Made by a program: the position numbers and the translations under genes. DNA of 64,000 bases from Neisseria musculi (GTDB lineage: Bacteria; Pseudomonadota; Gammaproteobacteria; Burkholderiales; Neisseriaceae). The stretch lies in contig NZ_CP060414.2 of NCBI RefSeq assembly GCF_014297595.2, positions 186,001 to 250,000 on the forward strand. The letters run 5' to 3'. The notes beneath the pieces are model-generated. The model made no database searches. It worked only from the letters and a program-made list of their open reading frames with translations, and was not told the DNA's origin. This document shows, in pieces, positions 1 to 9,241 of the stretch (the stretch's first letter is position 1; each line of letters begins with the position of its first letter).

Positions 1-475
1 GCGCATTCGGCGGAAGACCAATATGCCGGTTTGAAACGGCATATCCGTGCGGCTTGCCGGCAACACAAAGGACGCTGCGGCTGCCGCAGGATAACGGCGG
101 CAATCCGCTATGCAGGGATGTTGGCCAACCACAAGACAATCAGCCGTCTGAAGGCGGTGTCGGGCCGGGGCGGCGGTACGGCGGTGCCAATGCCGTCCAT
201 CGCCCGTTCGAAAGAGGCCGGCAACGTTGTGCCGCTATCCTGCAACGCCGTTTCAAGGCGGAAAAGCCAAATGGGAAACGGGTAAGGGCTGCCACGGAGC
301 TCAATAATGCGGGAGAAAAGTTGTATCTTTCTTCGCTGATGGATTGGTTCAACAAGGCAATCATCGGTTGCCGGGTTCGATGCCGGTGGGGAAAAGCGCA
401 ACTGTTGCCGCTGACGGACTGGTTTAACGGAGAAATCATCGGTTGCTGAATCCTACAACCCGGCGTTGTCGATTC
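1..475 (+). pseudogene. IS3-family OrfB transposase, 5' fragment, decayed
   Basis: Two frames together read like the front half of an IS3-family (IS150-like) OrfB. The first frame gives the HTH_21-type stretch HKGRCGCRRITAAIRYAG and NHKTISRL. After a frame change near 140-170 the other frame gives RRFKAEKPNGKRV, GEKLYLSSLMDWFNKAIIG and then a partly duplicated DWFNGEIIGC before a stop. In intact relatives this region leads into the DDE core. The piece from about 150 onward recurs almost identically at 25600-25925. The left end lies outside the window. Not functional. Confidence 0.7.
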
Positions 476-571
476 GGTCGGGAAAATATTGAAAGAAGTA
501 TTTAAGCAATCAAGATAGTGTGTGAAAGTGTCAATGCCGTTGATGTATTCTTTCGGCAACAACCAAGCCGT

Positions 572-596
572 GCCCTGCTTTTGCGGGGCATTTTTC
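572..596 (+). terminator. Rho-independent terminator-like hairpin
   Basis: GCCCTG and CGGGGC arms around a CTTTTG loop, followed by ATTTTT. The same structure, slightly altered, is at 26022-26046 in the second copy of this block, so it travels with the IS3/IS110 junction. Confidence 0.5.
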
Positions 597-608
597 TGTT
601 TGGTATTG

Positions 609-811
609 TTAATTTATGTTGTTAATCCGTAACGGGTTTTGTCGTATTCCGTTTGGTTTTTCAAAATGTAGAAAGCGATGGTTACCAGCTTTCGCATAAT
701 TGCAACAATAGATGAGTTTCGGCGGTTTTTTCCCGGCTTTCAGACGGCCGATAAAGGCGGGAAAGGCGTTCATGCGGTAGGCGGCCGATGCGGGCATGTA
801 TAGGGCTGCCC
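609..811 (-). pseudogene. IS110-family transposase, C-terminal fragment
   Basis: On the minus strand this encodes the last ~65 residues of the IS110/Piv-type transposase found at 26059-27014 (AAYRMNAFPAFIGRLKAGKK and onward to the same stop). Identity with the second copy ends abruptly at about 811, where sequence of the 3' half of an IS3 element begins. This is therefore a deletion joint: the remainder of the transposase and everything upstream of it is missing here. Confidence 0.75.
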
Positions 812-825
812 GTGCCTGGCTTTTG

Positions 826-1087
826 CCGTCTGAAAAGCCGATACTGTGTTCGGATCGGTATGGGCGCGGGATTACCAAATTGAATCGGGCAAATGCAAAC
901 CGGTGCAAAACATGTCGCGCAAGGAAACTGTTTGGGCAATGCGGCCGTGGAAAGCTTCTTCGGCACATTAAAGTCGGAATGTTTCCATACGCGCAAATAC
1001 GCTTCCGCTGCCGAACCGGAAGCGGCTTTGCGCGAATCTATCCGTTACTGCAACCATAATGGGATTAATTGGAATGAAAAGGATTGA
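826..1087 (+). pseudogene. IS3-family OrfB transposase, 3' fragment, frameshifted
   Basis: Starts inside a DUS that is read in frame as PSEKPIL, then CSD in place of the usual HSDQGWQYQ. A frameshift follows, and the frame from 893 reads GNCLGNAAVESFFGTLKSE and YCNHNGINWNEKD, the typical C-terminal DDE end of IS3 OrfB with its final E. It is closely similar to 29962-30235. The IS481 element at 1090 is inserted immediately after its stop. Confidence 0.7.
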
Positions 1088-1089
1088 GT

Positions 1090-1962
1090 TGTAGTAAAAG
1101 CTAGCGTTGTTTACAGTATTTGAAAGACAATACTGCATGAATATCCATAAAAATACCCGGCTAACCCCGCATAACCGCCAGGCCATTTGACGCGCTTATA
1201 CACAAGACAAAATTCAGTGTAACTTCGTTGGCACAACACTACCGTGTCAGCAGAGTAACGATTTACCGTATACTCAAAGCAGCCCGGTTGCGGCTGCCCA
1301 CCCCGCAAAAAAGCACCAACAACCGCTTTAAATAAACCAAATACGGCATGAAACGCCTGGTCAAAGTCGAGCGGGAAATCGAAGAGAAACTCAAAAAACA
1401 GGCAAAGCGTTATAACAAATCCTATCCCAGCGAAACGGTTCGTTTCGATACCAAACGGCTGCCTTTGCTACAAAACCAAAAAGCAACCGACCATCTGGAT
1501 TATCTGTTTGTTGCCATTGATGATTTTTCCCGCGAGCGGTATGCTGCGATATTGCCGGACCGTACAGCAGCCGGCGCAGCCAAATTTCTTTTGCGCGATG
1601 TGATAGATTGTTGTCCTATACCATCGAATGCGCCTATTGCGACAACGGTGCGGAATATCGTGACAATGCGGGGCACCCGTTTGGCATTGCCTGTGTGCCA
1701 AACAACATAAGCCAAAAATTCACCCGTGTTGCCCGGCCGCAAACCAATGGTAAAGCCGGGCGGGTTGTCCGTACCTTAATGGAAATGTGGCATGACAAGC
1801 ATCCGTTTAAGGATTCGGCGCACCGGCAAAAAGAGTTATGTCGTTTTGTTAACTTTTATAATAACGTCAAGCCCCACAAGAGCCTGAAAGGTGACACCCC
1901 TTTTGAGGTCTTACAGGCTTCATTCCCAACCTGTTGTGTAAACAACCCGACCATTTCCTACA
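1090..1962 (+). mobile_element. IS481-family insertion sequence, degenerate
   Basis: Imperfect terminal inverted repeats are visible: TGTAGT...GTTGTTTACA at 1090 and its complement ending at 1962 (TGTAGG...GTTGTTTACA on the other strand). Between them the plus strand encodes an IS481-type transposase in at least three frames: an N-terminal HTH part from 1138 (MNIHKNTRLTPHNRQAI then a stop), a middle part in 1348-1620 (VRFDTKRLPLLQNQKATDH, LFVAIDDFSRERYAAILPD) and a C-terminal part in 1608-1925 (CDNGAEYRDN, RPQTNGKAGRVVRTLMEMW, FYNNVKPHKSLKG). Integrase-core residues are recognisable but the frame is broken several times, so the element is dead. It sits directly behind an IS3 OrfB stop. Confidence 0.75.
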
Positions 1963-1967
1963 GTGTA

Positions 1968-2081
1968 TCGAAACAGACTTTTTATTTACACTTAAAGGAA
2001 ACCGAATTTTGCTTCAATCACAGGCATGATAATCTGTATAAAGTCTTGCTTAAAATACTGAGAAATCGACATTTGGGCTAA
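1968..2081 (+). pseudogene. IS1595-family transposase, C-terminal scrap
   Basis: The frame FYLHLKETEFCFNHRHDN followed by LYKVLLKILRN and a stop matches the C-terminal tail typical of IS1595-group transposases (LKE-E-RFN pattern; compare LKECEWRFNN in the intact copies at 3504 and 4682). Nothing else of this copy is present; the IS481 lies immediately upstream. Confidence 0.5.
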
Positions 2082-2154
2082 TTTTGCTTCCTATTAAAAA
2101 GATTAAGTGGCCAAGTTATGATAAATCGCTCCAATGAAAAAAATTCTTTGTTAT

Positions 2155-2557
2155 ATCAAATAGTTAATGTGAAATTTCTTGGTGAAATTAGATGCTTATC
2201 TGGCCTTCGGAATCCTTGTAACTTAGAATTGAAAACCACAGATATAATCCATGCTTCACTAGTTTTTTCCTCTTCAATATAGCACAGGTACTACCAGACA
2301 TAGTCTTAATAGTTTCTTGCATTTGTTTCATAAGCCTGATTCAACAGTATATTGAAAGTTTCCGAATACTCTTTTGCCGAAAAATCAGTAAGCACATTAA
2401 TGCCACACATTTTCGCTAAGGCACAAGCAACCATCCTTTTCTTAATCAGATTTAGTCCCATAGCAGAACGATTCAAACTGTTAAACATGACAGCATTTTT
2501 TAGATTTCAGCCCCAAAATACATATGTATTTGTATTAATAAGAGTAATTTCCATCAT
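2155..2557 (-). pseudogene. Decayed AT-rich gene of unknown function (~130 codons)
   Basis: On the minus strand an ATG ATG at 2557/2554 opens a reading frame (MMEITLINTNTYVFWG) that meets one TGA and continues in the same frame through SLNRSAMGLNLIKKRMVA, CGINVLTDFSAKEYSETFNI. It then needs one frame change near 2350 (LMKQMQETIKTMSG) and another near 2280 (EEEKTSEAWIISVVFNSKL ... PRNFTLTI stop at about 2155). The pieces join into one coherent protein of about 130 residues. I do not recognise the family. The size and base composition resemble CdiI-type immunity or phage accessory proteins, but that is only a resemblance. Confidence 0.4.
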
Positions 2558-2636
2558 CTAAATTTTCTCTAAAAACTGATGAACTCATTATCTTTAAAAA
2601 AGCAAGGTGCTTATGAAGCAAAATTCATTTTAAAGG

Positions 2637-2715
2637 GTCTTTCTGCAACATTTCCAATAGTGCTTTATACAGATCATTTTGTCGGTGGCTGAAGCGAGAC
2701 CCCGGGTTTCTTTTA
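2637..2715 (-). pseudogene. IS1595-family C-terminal remnant, interrupted by another IS
   Basis: The minus strand reads FSHRQNDLYKALLEMLQ then KDPL and a stop, again the C-terminal tail of an IS1595-group transposase. The preceding codons (FYLHLKET) lie on the far side of the degenerate element at 2716-3396, at about 3405-3440, joined through the 8 bp duplication TTCTTTTA. An old copy was therefore hit by a younger one. Confidence 0.5.
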
Positions 2716-3396
2716 GGGGCTGTATTAGATTAGAGTTGTGTTGCCCTGCAAAAATGAAAATAACAAACTGTAAACTAAACAAAAAAGCACAAAAGAAGTT
2801 GCTTGAATTTTTTGTGCCCGAAGTTACCGCTCGCGCAGCCGCTAATTTATTGGATATTAATCCCAATTCAGCCGCACTGTTTTATCGAAAAATCCGCCAA
2901 GTCATTGCCTGTCGTTTAGCGCTTCAAGCAGATGAAGGTTTTTGATGGTTCTGTTGAGTCGGATGAAAGCTGTTCTAGCGGACAGCGCAAAGGCAAACGC
3001 GGTCGCGGTGCAGCCTGCGAAGTAGCTGTATTCGGTATTTTGAAACGCAATGGCAAAGTCTTTACCATTGTTGTTGAAAACACTAAGCAAGAAACTTTAA
3101 TTACTGTTATTAAAAGAAAAATTATGCCTGACAATGTTGCTTATACTGATTACTGTAAAAGCTATGACGTGTTGGATGTGAGCAGATTTATCCATCATCG
3201 CATCAATCATTCCCTGCTGTTTGCAGACCGCCAAAATCATATCAACGGCATTGAAAACTTCCGGAATCAGGCAAAGCGCGTTCTGCGAATTATTCTTGAA
3301 AGAATGCGAATTTTGTTTTAACTGTGGTACACCAAAAGAGCAGTTGAAAACACGGCGGATTTGGTGTGGTATTTAGGGCTAATCTAATACAGCTCC
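2716..3396 (+). mobile_element. IS1595-family (IS1016-like) element, degenerate
   Basis: Begins GGGGCTGTATTAGATTAGAG and ends with the related inverted sequence CTAATCTAATACAGCTCC. It is flanked on both sides by the identical octamer TTCTTTTA (2708-2715 and 3397-3404), the 8 bp target duplication usual for IS1595. The transposase is split: frame 1 from about 2752 (MKITNCKLNKKAQKKLLEFF, ARAAANLLDINPNSAALFYR) and, after a frameshift near 2930, a second frame (SVESDESCSSGQRKGKRGRG, DRQNHINGIENFRNQAKRV). The usual DESYFGG box reads DESCSSG. Not active. Confidence 0.8.
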
Positions 3397-3451
3397 TTCT
3401 TTTAAATGCAGGTAAAAGGTTATGCTCCGGCACCCCGTTAATAAAAGGTTA

Positions 3452-4171
3452 GGGGCTGTACTAGATAACTAGGGAAATTTAACTTCAGGTTAGAATAATC
3501 CCTATGAGAAAAAGTCGTTTAAGTCAGTACAAGCAAAACAAACTGATTGAACTATTTGTTGCAGGTGTTACCGCCCGCACAGCGGCGCAATTAGTTAGCG
3601 TCAATAAAAATACCGCTGCCTATTACTTCCACCGTTTGCGCTTACTTATCTATCACAACAGCCCGCATCTGGAAATGCTTGATGGTGAAGTAGAAGTTGA
3701 TGAAAGCTATTTTGGCGGACAACGCAAAGGCAAACGTGGTCGCGGTGCGGCTGGCAAAGTGGCTGTATTCGGGCTTTTGAAGCGTAATGGTAAGGTTTAC
3801 ACCGTTGCCGTACCCAATACACAAACTGCGACTTTATTGCCAATTATCCGCGAGCAAGTGAAGCCTGATAGCATTGTTTATACCGATTGTTACAAAAGTT
3901 ATGACGTTCTTGATGTGAGCGAATTTTCACATTTTCGGATCAATCACAGCACACATTTTGCTGAGCGACAAAATCACATTAACGGAATTGAGAACTTTTG
4001 GAACCAAGCAAAACGCCATTTACGCAAGTTTAACGGCATTCCCAAAGAGCATTTTGAACTGTATTTGAAAGAGTGTGAATGGCGTTTTAACAACAGTGAG
4101 ATAAAATTTCAAATTTCTATTTTAAAACAATCAGTAAAGCAGGATTTGTTCTAGTTATCTAGGACAGCCCC
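3452..4171 (+). mobile_element. IS1016-like element (IS1595 family), intact copy A
   Basis: A 720 bp element bounded by GGGGCTGTACTAGATAACTAG at 3452 and the complementary end at 4171. It carries one transposase gene. I see no matching 8 bp duplication at its two edges (AAAGGTTA on the left, AAATATTC on the right), so one edge may have been rearranged. Copy B at 4665-5384 is the same length, has the same predicted protein and points the other way. Confidence 0.85.
3504..4154 (+). CDS. IS1595-family transposase (IS1016-like), copy A
   Basis: 216 residues, full length for the family. The N-terminal ~50 residues form the helix-turn-helix part (VTARTAAQLVSVNKNTAAYY). The ISXO2-like catalytic core follows with VDESYFGG (first acid), the basic RKGKRGRG loop, YTDCYKSYD (second acid) and NHINGIENFWNQAKRH with the third catalytic position (E or N in this family), then LKECEWRFNN. 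ATG at 3504 is 52 bp inside the left inverted repeat. It carries out cut-and-paste or copy-out transposition of its own element. Its protein is identical to that of copy B. Confidence 0.9.
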   Translation: MRKSRLSQYKQNKLIELFVAGVTARTAAQLVSVNKNTAAYYFHRLRLLIYHNSPHLEMLDGEVEVDESYFGGQRKGKRGRGAAGKVAVFGLLKRNGKVYTVAVPNTQTATLLPIIREQVKPDSIVYTDCYKSYDVLDVSEFSHFRINHSTHFAERQNHINGIENFWNQAKRHLRKFNGIPKEHFELYLKECEWRFNNSEIKFQISILKQSVKQDLF

Positions 4172-4664
4172 AAATATTCAAGCAGTTTTCTTGGGAAACT
4201 CTTATTTAGCTTACAGTGGGTTATCTTCATTTTGGCAGCTTGTCATAACTGCTAATCTACGGTAGCCTCAATATTTATTTAGAAATAATGTATCTGTTTT
4301 CTCGAAAACAGATACCATGATCCCGCTGAAAATTGGCCGAAAAGAGCAGCTGTTTTTTGTTATTATCCATACCGTACCCGCTATTGGGTAGACAGCCATT
4401 GCAGGGATTACAAATACTGAAGGCGGCAATTAATCCAAAACCCTGTTATCTACTCGACTTTGGCATTGTTTTGTTGATGCTTAATCCATTATCAAACCAT
4501 ACCCGACCCAAACCAGGCTATGCAGGCACTTTAAAATCAGCCGCTAGAATAATCTGAAAAGGCTTTAAACAGGCTTTGGTATCAGAAAGGCCGTCTGAAA
4601 ACATTTTCAGACGGCCTGTTAACGCAATAAAGGTAAACCGGATTGTTTACTACGCTTTTTATTT
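4172..4664. other. Unique 493 bp spacer between two inverted IS1016-like copies
   Basis: Contains no convincing intact gene. A short plus-strand frame at 4318 (MIPLKIGRKEQLFFVIIHTV) ends after 24 codons and may be a remnant of a membrane protein. An inverted DUS pair lies at 4588-4617. The last ~40 bases (4625-4664) read in frame into the membrane-protein fragment found on the other side of copy B. Confidence 0.6.
4588..4617. terminator. Inverted DUS pair (uptake signal / terminator hairpin)
   Basis: AGGCCGTCTGAA and its reverse complement separated by 6 bases, able to form a strong stem-loop. Here no complete gene precedes it. Confidence 0.55.
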
Positions 4665-5384
4665 GGGGCTGTCCTAGATAACTAGAACAAATCCTGCTTT
4701 ACTGATTGTTTTAAAATAGAAATTTGAAATTTTATCTCACTGTTGTTAAAACGCCATTCACACTCTTTCAAATACAGTTCAAAATGCTCTTTGGGAATGC
4801 CGTTAAACTTGCGTAAATGGCGTTTTGCTTGGTTCCAAAAGTTCTCAATTCCGTTAATGTGATTTTGTCGCTCAGCAAAATGTGTGCTGTGATTGATCCG
4901 AAAATGTGAAAATTCGCTCACATCAAGAACGTCATAACTTTTGTAACAATCGGTATAAACAATGCTATCAGGCTTCACTTGCTCGCGGATAATTGGCAAT
5001 AAAGTCGCAGTTTGTGTATTGGGTACGGCAACGGTGTAAACCTTACCATTACGCTTCAAAAGCCCGAATACAGCCACTTTGCCAGCCGCACCGCGACCAC
5101 GTTTGCCTTTGCGTTGTCCGCCAAAATAGCTTTCATCAACTTCTACTTCACCATCAAGCATTTCCAGATGCGGGCTGTTGTGATAGATAAGTAAGCGCAA
5201 ACGGTGGAAGTAATAGGCAGCGGTATTTTTATTGACGCTAACTAATTGCGCCGCTGTGCGAGCGGTAACACCTGCAACAAATAGTTCAATCAGTTTGTTT
5301 TGCTTGTACTGACTTAAACGACTTTTTCTCATAGGGATTATTCTAACCTGAAGTTAAATTTCCCTAGTTATCTAGTACAGCCCC
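4665..5384 (-). mobile_element. IS1016-like element (IS1595 family), intact copy B
   Basis: 720 bp, bounded by GGGGCTGTCCTAGATAACTAG and its complement, with a perfect 8 bp target duplication TTTTATTT on both sides (4657-4664 and 5385-5392). It is inserted in a reading frame for a membrane protein. Opposite in orientation to copy A. Because it has its own clean duplication, it arrived as a single IS and not as half of a composite transposon. Confidence 0.9.
4682..5332 (-). CDS. IS1595-family transposase (IS1016-like), copy B
   Basis: 216 residues, same sequence as the copy A protein (3504-4154), with the DESYFGG, YTDCYKSYD and HINGIENFWNQAKRH motifs intact. The identity of two full copies 500 bp apart suggests recent movement or gene conversion, and recombination between them could invert the spacer. 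Confidence 0.9.
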   Translation of the reverse strand: MRKSRLSQYKQNKLIELFVAGVTARTAAQLVSVNKNTAAYYFHRLRLLIYHNSPHLEMLDGEVEVDESYFGGQRKGKRGRGAAGKVAVFGLLKRNGKVYTVAVPNTQTATLLPIIREQVKPDSIVYTDCYKSYDVLDVSEFSHFRINHSTHFAERQNHINGIENFWNQAKRHLRKFNGIPKEHFELYLKECEWRFNNSEIKFQISILKQSVKQDLF

Positions 5385-5492
5385 TTTTATTTTATTATAG
5401 CCAGTCTGCTGGAAAACTATGGCGGTGTTGCGCTCTCTGTATTACCGGCATTGTTTGCGCTAGGCTACCTGGTGCTTAACTTATTGGGCTGA
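5385..5492 (+). pseudogene. C-terminal fragment of a membrane protein cut by copy B
   Basis: The frame FYFIIASLLENYGGVAL, SVLPALFALGYLVLNLLG ends at a TGA at 5490-5492 and is strongly hydrophobic. Removing copy B and one TTTTATTT repeat joins it in frame to the sequence left of the IS (about 4625-4664, reading KVNRIVYYAFYF). The rest of the gene has been lost. The family is not recognisable from ~45 residues; an MFS-type or other multi-pass transporter tail is possible. Confidence 0.5.
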
Positions 5493-5508
5493 TTGGTTAT
5501 GGCGTTTG

Positions 5509-5856
5509 TTATTTCGGTGTCCGGATTGCGGTGGTTGTTTGAGGGTGTTTTTGGAGAAACACGCGGGCATTTTCCAAACTGCCTAGGTTTTTTACATCCG
5601 TATAGCCCATTTCAAGCAGTGTTTGGCGCGCATGTTCGGCGCGGTTGCCGCTGCGGCAATAGAGATAAACCGTTTCTGTTTTATCGGGCACAACGGTGGA
5701 AATACTGTTTTTTACTGTGTCTACAGGCATCAGGACGGCGTTTGGGATATGGGATTGGGCGTGTTCATCTGGTGTGCGCACATCAATCAATACATCGGCA
5801 GAAGCTGCCTGATATATTGCGGCACCTAAAATAAATGAAAGTAATTTGGCGTTCAT
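5509..5856 (-). CDS. Periplasmic rhodanese-like protein (PspE-type)
   Basis: 115 residues. An N-terminal signal peptide (hydrophobic residues 4-18, cleavage likely after ASA at ~20) is followed by a single rhodanese domain. Visible features are LIDVRTPDEH near residue 25, HIPNAVLMP, and the active-site loop CRSGNRAE with the catalytic cysteine at about residue 67. Single-domain exported rhodaneses of this kind can move sulfane sulfur in the periplasm, but the natural substrate is unknown. The gene lies 30 bp downstream of tgt on the same strand and may be cotranscribed with it. Confidence 0.8.
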   Translation of the reverse strand: MNAKLLSFILGAAIYQAASADVLIDVRTPDEHAQSHIPNAVLMPVDTVKNSISTVVPDKTETVYLYCRSGNRAEHARQTLLEMGYTDVKNLGSLENARVFLQKHPQTTTAIRTPK

Positions 5857-5886
5857 CGGTTTACCTTTTTTGCTTGGGGTAAATGT

Positions 5887-7032
<1,146 letters not shown>

Positions 7033-7059
7033 TTATACAGGCTATTGCTGCAGGCCGAC

Positions 7060-7088
7060 AGGCCGTCTGAAGCTATTTCAGACGGCTG
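7060..7088. repeat. Inverted DUS pair in the tgt-ung divergent region
   Basis: AGGCCGTCTGAA with an inverted partner 5 bases later (TTTCAGACGGCTG, last base varied). It lies between two genes that start on either side, so it is not a terminator for either. It may serve only as an uptake signal. The TATAAT-like TTATATAAT downstream of it could be the ung -10. Confidence 0.6.
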
Positions 7089-7136
7089 TTTCTTATATAA
7101 TGGCATGGTTCGTTTATCCCGATTACGGAGCGGTTT

Positions 7137-7796
7137 ATGCAAACTTGGCAAGAAGCCCTCGGCGCAGAGAAGCAGCAGCCTTATTTCCAACATATTCTGA
7201 ACACCGTTAAAGCCGAGCGCATAAGCGGGCAAACGGTGTATCCGCCTGCGGCAGATGTGTTTAACGCGTTTAAAGCCACTGAGTTTGGCCGGGTGAAAGT
7301 GGTGGTTTTGGGGCAGGACCCTTACCACGGCGCAGGGCAGGCGCACGGGCTGGCGTTTTCGGTGCGCCCCGAAGTAGATATTCCGCCGTCGCTGGCGAAT
7401 ATTTATAAAGAGCTGGCCGGCGACATCGAAGGTTTTCTCATTCCCAACCACGGTTGTCTGCAACATTGGGCGCAGCAGGGCGTGCTGCTGCTCAACACCG
7501 TGCTCACCGTGCGCGCGCATCAGGCGCATTCCCACGCCGCGCTGGGTTGGGAGCAGTTTACTGACCGTGTGATTGAACAATTAAACGAACACCGCCGCAA
7601 CGTGGTGTTTATGCTGTGGGGCAGCCATGCGCAGAAAAAAGGCGCGTTTATCGACCGCAGCCGCCATCTGGTGTTAAGCGCGCCGCACCCCTCGCCGCTA
7701 TCGGCCTATCGGGGTTTTTTCGGCTGCCGCCATTTTTCGCAGGCTAACGCTTACTTGCAGCGGCACGGCTTGGACGGGATAGACTGGCAGGTGTAG
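7137..7796 (+). CDS. ung: Uracil-DNA glycosylase, family 1
   Basis: 219 residues, the usual size. Removes uracil from DNA as the first step of base excision repair. Motifs: [18 protein letters not shown] (water-activating Asp near residue 62), LLNTVLTVR, and [18 protein letters not shown] carrying the minor-groove intercalation loop and catalytic His. The start is ATG at 7137. Confidence 0.97.
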   Translation: MQTWQEALGAEKQQPYFQHILNTVKAERISGQTVYPPAADVFNAFKATEFGRVKVVVLGQDPYHGAGQAHGLAFSVRPEVDIPPSLANIYKELAGDIEGFLIPNHGCLQHWAQQGVLLLNTVLTVRAHQAHSHAALGWEQFTDRVIEQLNEHRRNVVFMLWGSHAQKKGAFIDRSRHLVLSAPHPSPLSAYRGFFGCRHFSQANAYLQRHGLDGIDWQV

Positions 7797-7966
7797 TGAA
7801 TCTGTTTTTGCCTCCGCCGGGCTTGGCATTTGCGGGCGGGCTTGGGTAAAAGAAAGCGGCTAGGCAGGCTGCAAGTGCGGCAGAACCGGTTCCGTATCAG
7901 TTTTAACCGTTGGTATTCCAGGCCGTCTGAAAAAGGTAAATCAAGTTGGTTTTTTAAAGGTAAAAA

Positions 7967-8113
7967 ATGATTCAAAATGCAGACCATATTAAATATGGCT
8001 GACAACTCTGGTGCGCGCCGCGTGATGTGCATCAAAGTGTCGGGAGGGCTGGGCATCGCTATGCTTCGATTGGCGGCATTGTTAAAGTTGCAGTGAAGGT
8101 GCAGCCCCGCATG
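7967..8113 (+). pseudogene. rplN: Decayed 5' fragment of rplN (ribosomal protein L14)
   Basis: Reading from ATG at 7967 (ATGATTCAAA, one base extra), then [20 protein letters not shown] followed by VSG, then after a further frame change [14 protein letters not shown]. This is the opening of L14 (MIQ-MQT-L-VADNSGAR--MCIKV-GG---RYA-VGD-I-VAVK) with two or more indels and substitutions. The true rplN belongs in the S10/spc ribosomal operon, and no other ribosomal gene is near. It is therefore an ectopic partial copy that has decayed. A DUS lies 45 bp upstream. Confidence 0.75.
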
Positions 8114-8179
8114 GCCGTATTGTTGGCGGTTTGCTGCTTGATATCGGTAAATTGTAAGTTTGCTACAGGCACCACATCT

Positions 8180-8217
8180 AGGCCGTCTGAAACGCAGAAC
8201 GGTTTTTCAGACGGCCT
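8180..8217. terminator. Inverted DUS pair
   Basis: AGGCCGTCTGAA and its complement around a 14-base loop, between the rplN remnant and gshB. It may act as a bidirectional terminator and uptake signal. Confidence 0.55.
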
Positions 8218-8262
8218 GCACCTATCGCGTGTATGATTGCCGCCATTCAAAAAAGGACATTT

Positions 8263-9219
8263 ATGAAAATCTTATTTATCGCCGACCCGTTGGCAACGTT
8301 CAAAACCTATAAAGACACCACCTACGCCATGATGCGCGAAATGGCCGCGCGCGGTTGGGCGCTGTTCCACACCCTGAGCAGCGGGCTTTCGGTGCAGAAC
8401 GGCATGGTGGCCGCTCAGGCTGCACCGTTTGAATTTGTTGGTGCCGAAAACGATAACGGCCACGAATGGTTCAGGGCAGGAAAACAAATTCAGACAGCCT
8501 TGAAAGATTTCGATGCCGTGATTATGCGCACCGACCCGCCTTTCGATATGCAGTATCTCTACGCCACCCAACTGCTTACGCTGGCCGAAGGGCAGGGCGC
8601 GAAAGTGTTCAACAGCGGGCAGGCCATGCGCGATTTCAACGAAAAACTGGCGATTCTGAATTTCAGCCGCTTCACCGCGCCTACGCTGGTGAGCACCTGC
8701 GCCACCGATGTGCGCGCCTTTTTACAGGAACACGGCGACATCATCGTGAAACCGCTGGACGGCATGGGCGGCATGGGCATCTTCCGCCTCACCGGAGCCG
8801 ACCCCAACACCGGCAGCATACTTGAAACCCTGATGCAGCTCGACACCCGCACCATCATGGCGCAGCGTTATCTGCCCGAAATCGTGCACGGCGACAAACG
8901 CGTGTTGGTGATCGGCGGCGAAGTGGTACCGTTTGCGCTGGCACGTATCCCGCAACAGGGCGAAACGCGCGGCAATTTGGCCGCAGGCGGGCGCGGCGTG
9001 GCGCAGGAGCTTTCCGCACGCGACCGCGAAATTGCCGAAACCCTGGCGCCCGAATTGAAACGCCGGGGCATTTTGCTGGCGGGTTTGGACGTGATTGGCG
9101 ACTGCCTCACCGAAGTCAACGTAACCAGCCCCACCGGTTTTCAAGAAATCATGAAACAGAAAGGTTTCGATGCGGCCGCCATGTTTGCCGACACCGTTGC
9201 GGCTTGGGCAAAACCGTGA
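8263..9219 (+). CDS. gshB: Glutathione synthetase
   Basis: 318 residues. Joins gamma-glutamylcysteine and glycine using ATP. The prokaryotic GSH-S N-terminal domain (MKILFIADPLATFKTYKDTT) is followed by an ATP-grasp domain with DIIVKPLDGMGGMGIFR near residue 165 and the metal-binding EVNVTSPTGFQEI near the end. ATG at 8263 is preceded by AAAGGACAT and gives the family N-terminus. An in-frame upstream ATG at 8233 has no family match. dgkA follows 22 bp downstream, probably in the same transcript. Confidence 0.96.
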   Translation: MKILFIADPLATFKTYKDTTYAMMREMAARGWALFHTLSSGLSVQNGMVAAQAAPFEFVGAENDNGHEWFRAGKQIQTALKDFDAVIMRTDPPFDMQYLYATQLLTLAEGQGAKVFNSGQAMRDFNEKLAILNFSRFTAPTLVSTCATDVRAFLQEHGDIIVKPLDGMGGMGIFRLTGADPNTGSILETLMQLDTRTIMAQRYLPEIVHGDKRVLVIGGEVVPFALARIPQQGETRGNLAAGGRGVAQELSARDREIAETLAPELKRRGILLAGLDVIGDCLTEVNVTSPTGFQEIMKQKGFDAAAMFADTVAAWAKP

Positions 9220-9241
9220 GGCCGTCTGAAAGGATAACGCC

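Noticed and set aside
3452..5384. Composite transposon made of two IS1016-like copies
   Set aside because: Copy B has its own perfect 8 bp duplication and the spacer carries no cargo gene, so it is an independent insertion.
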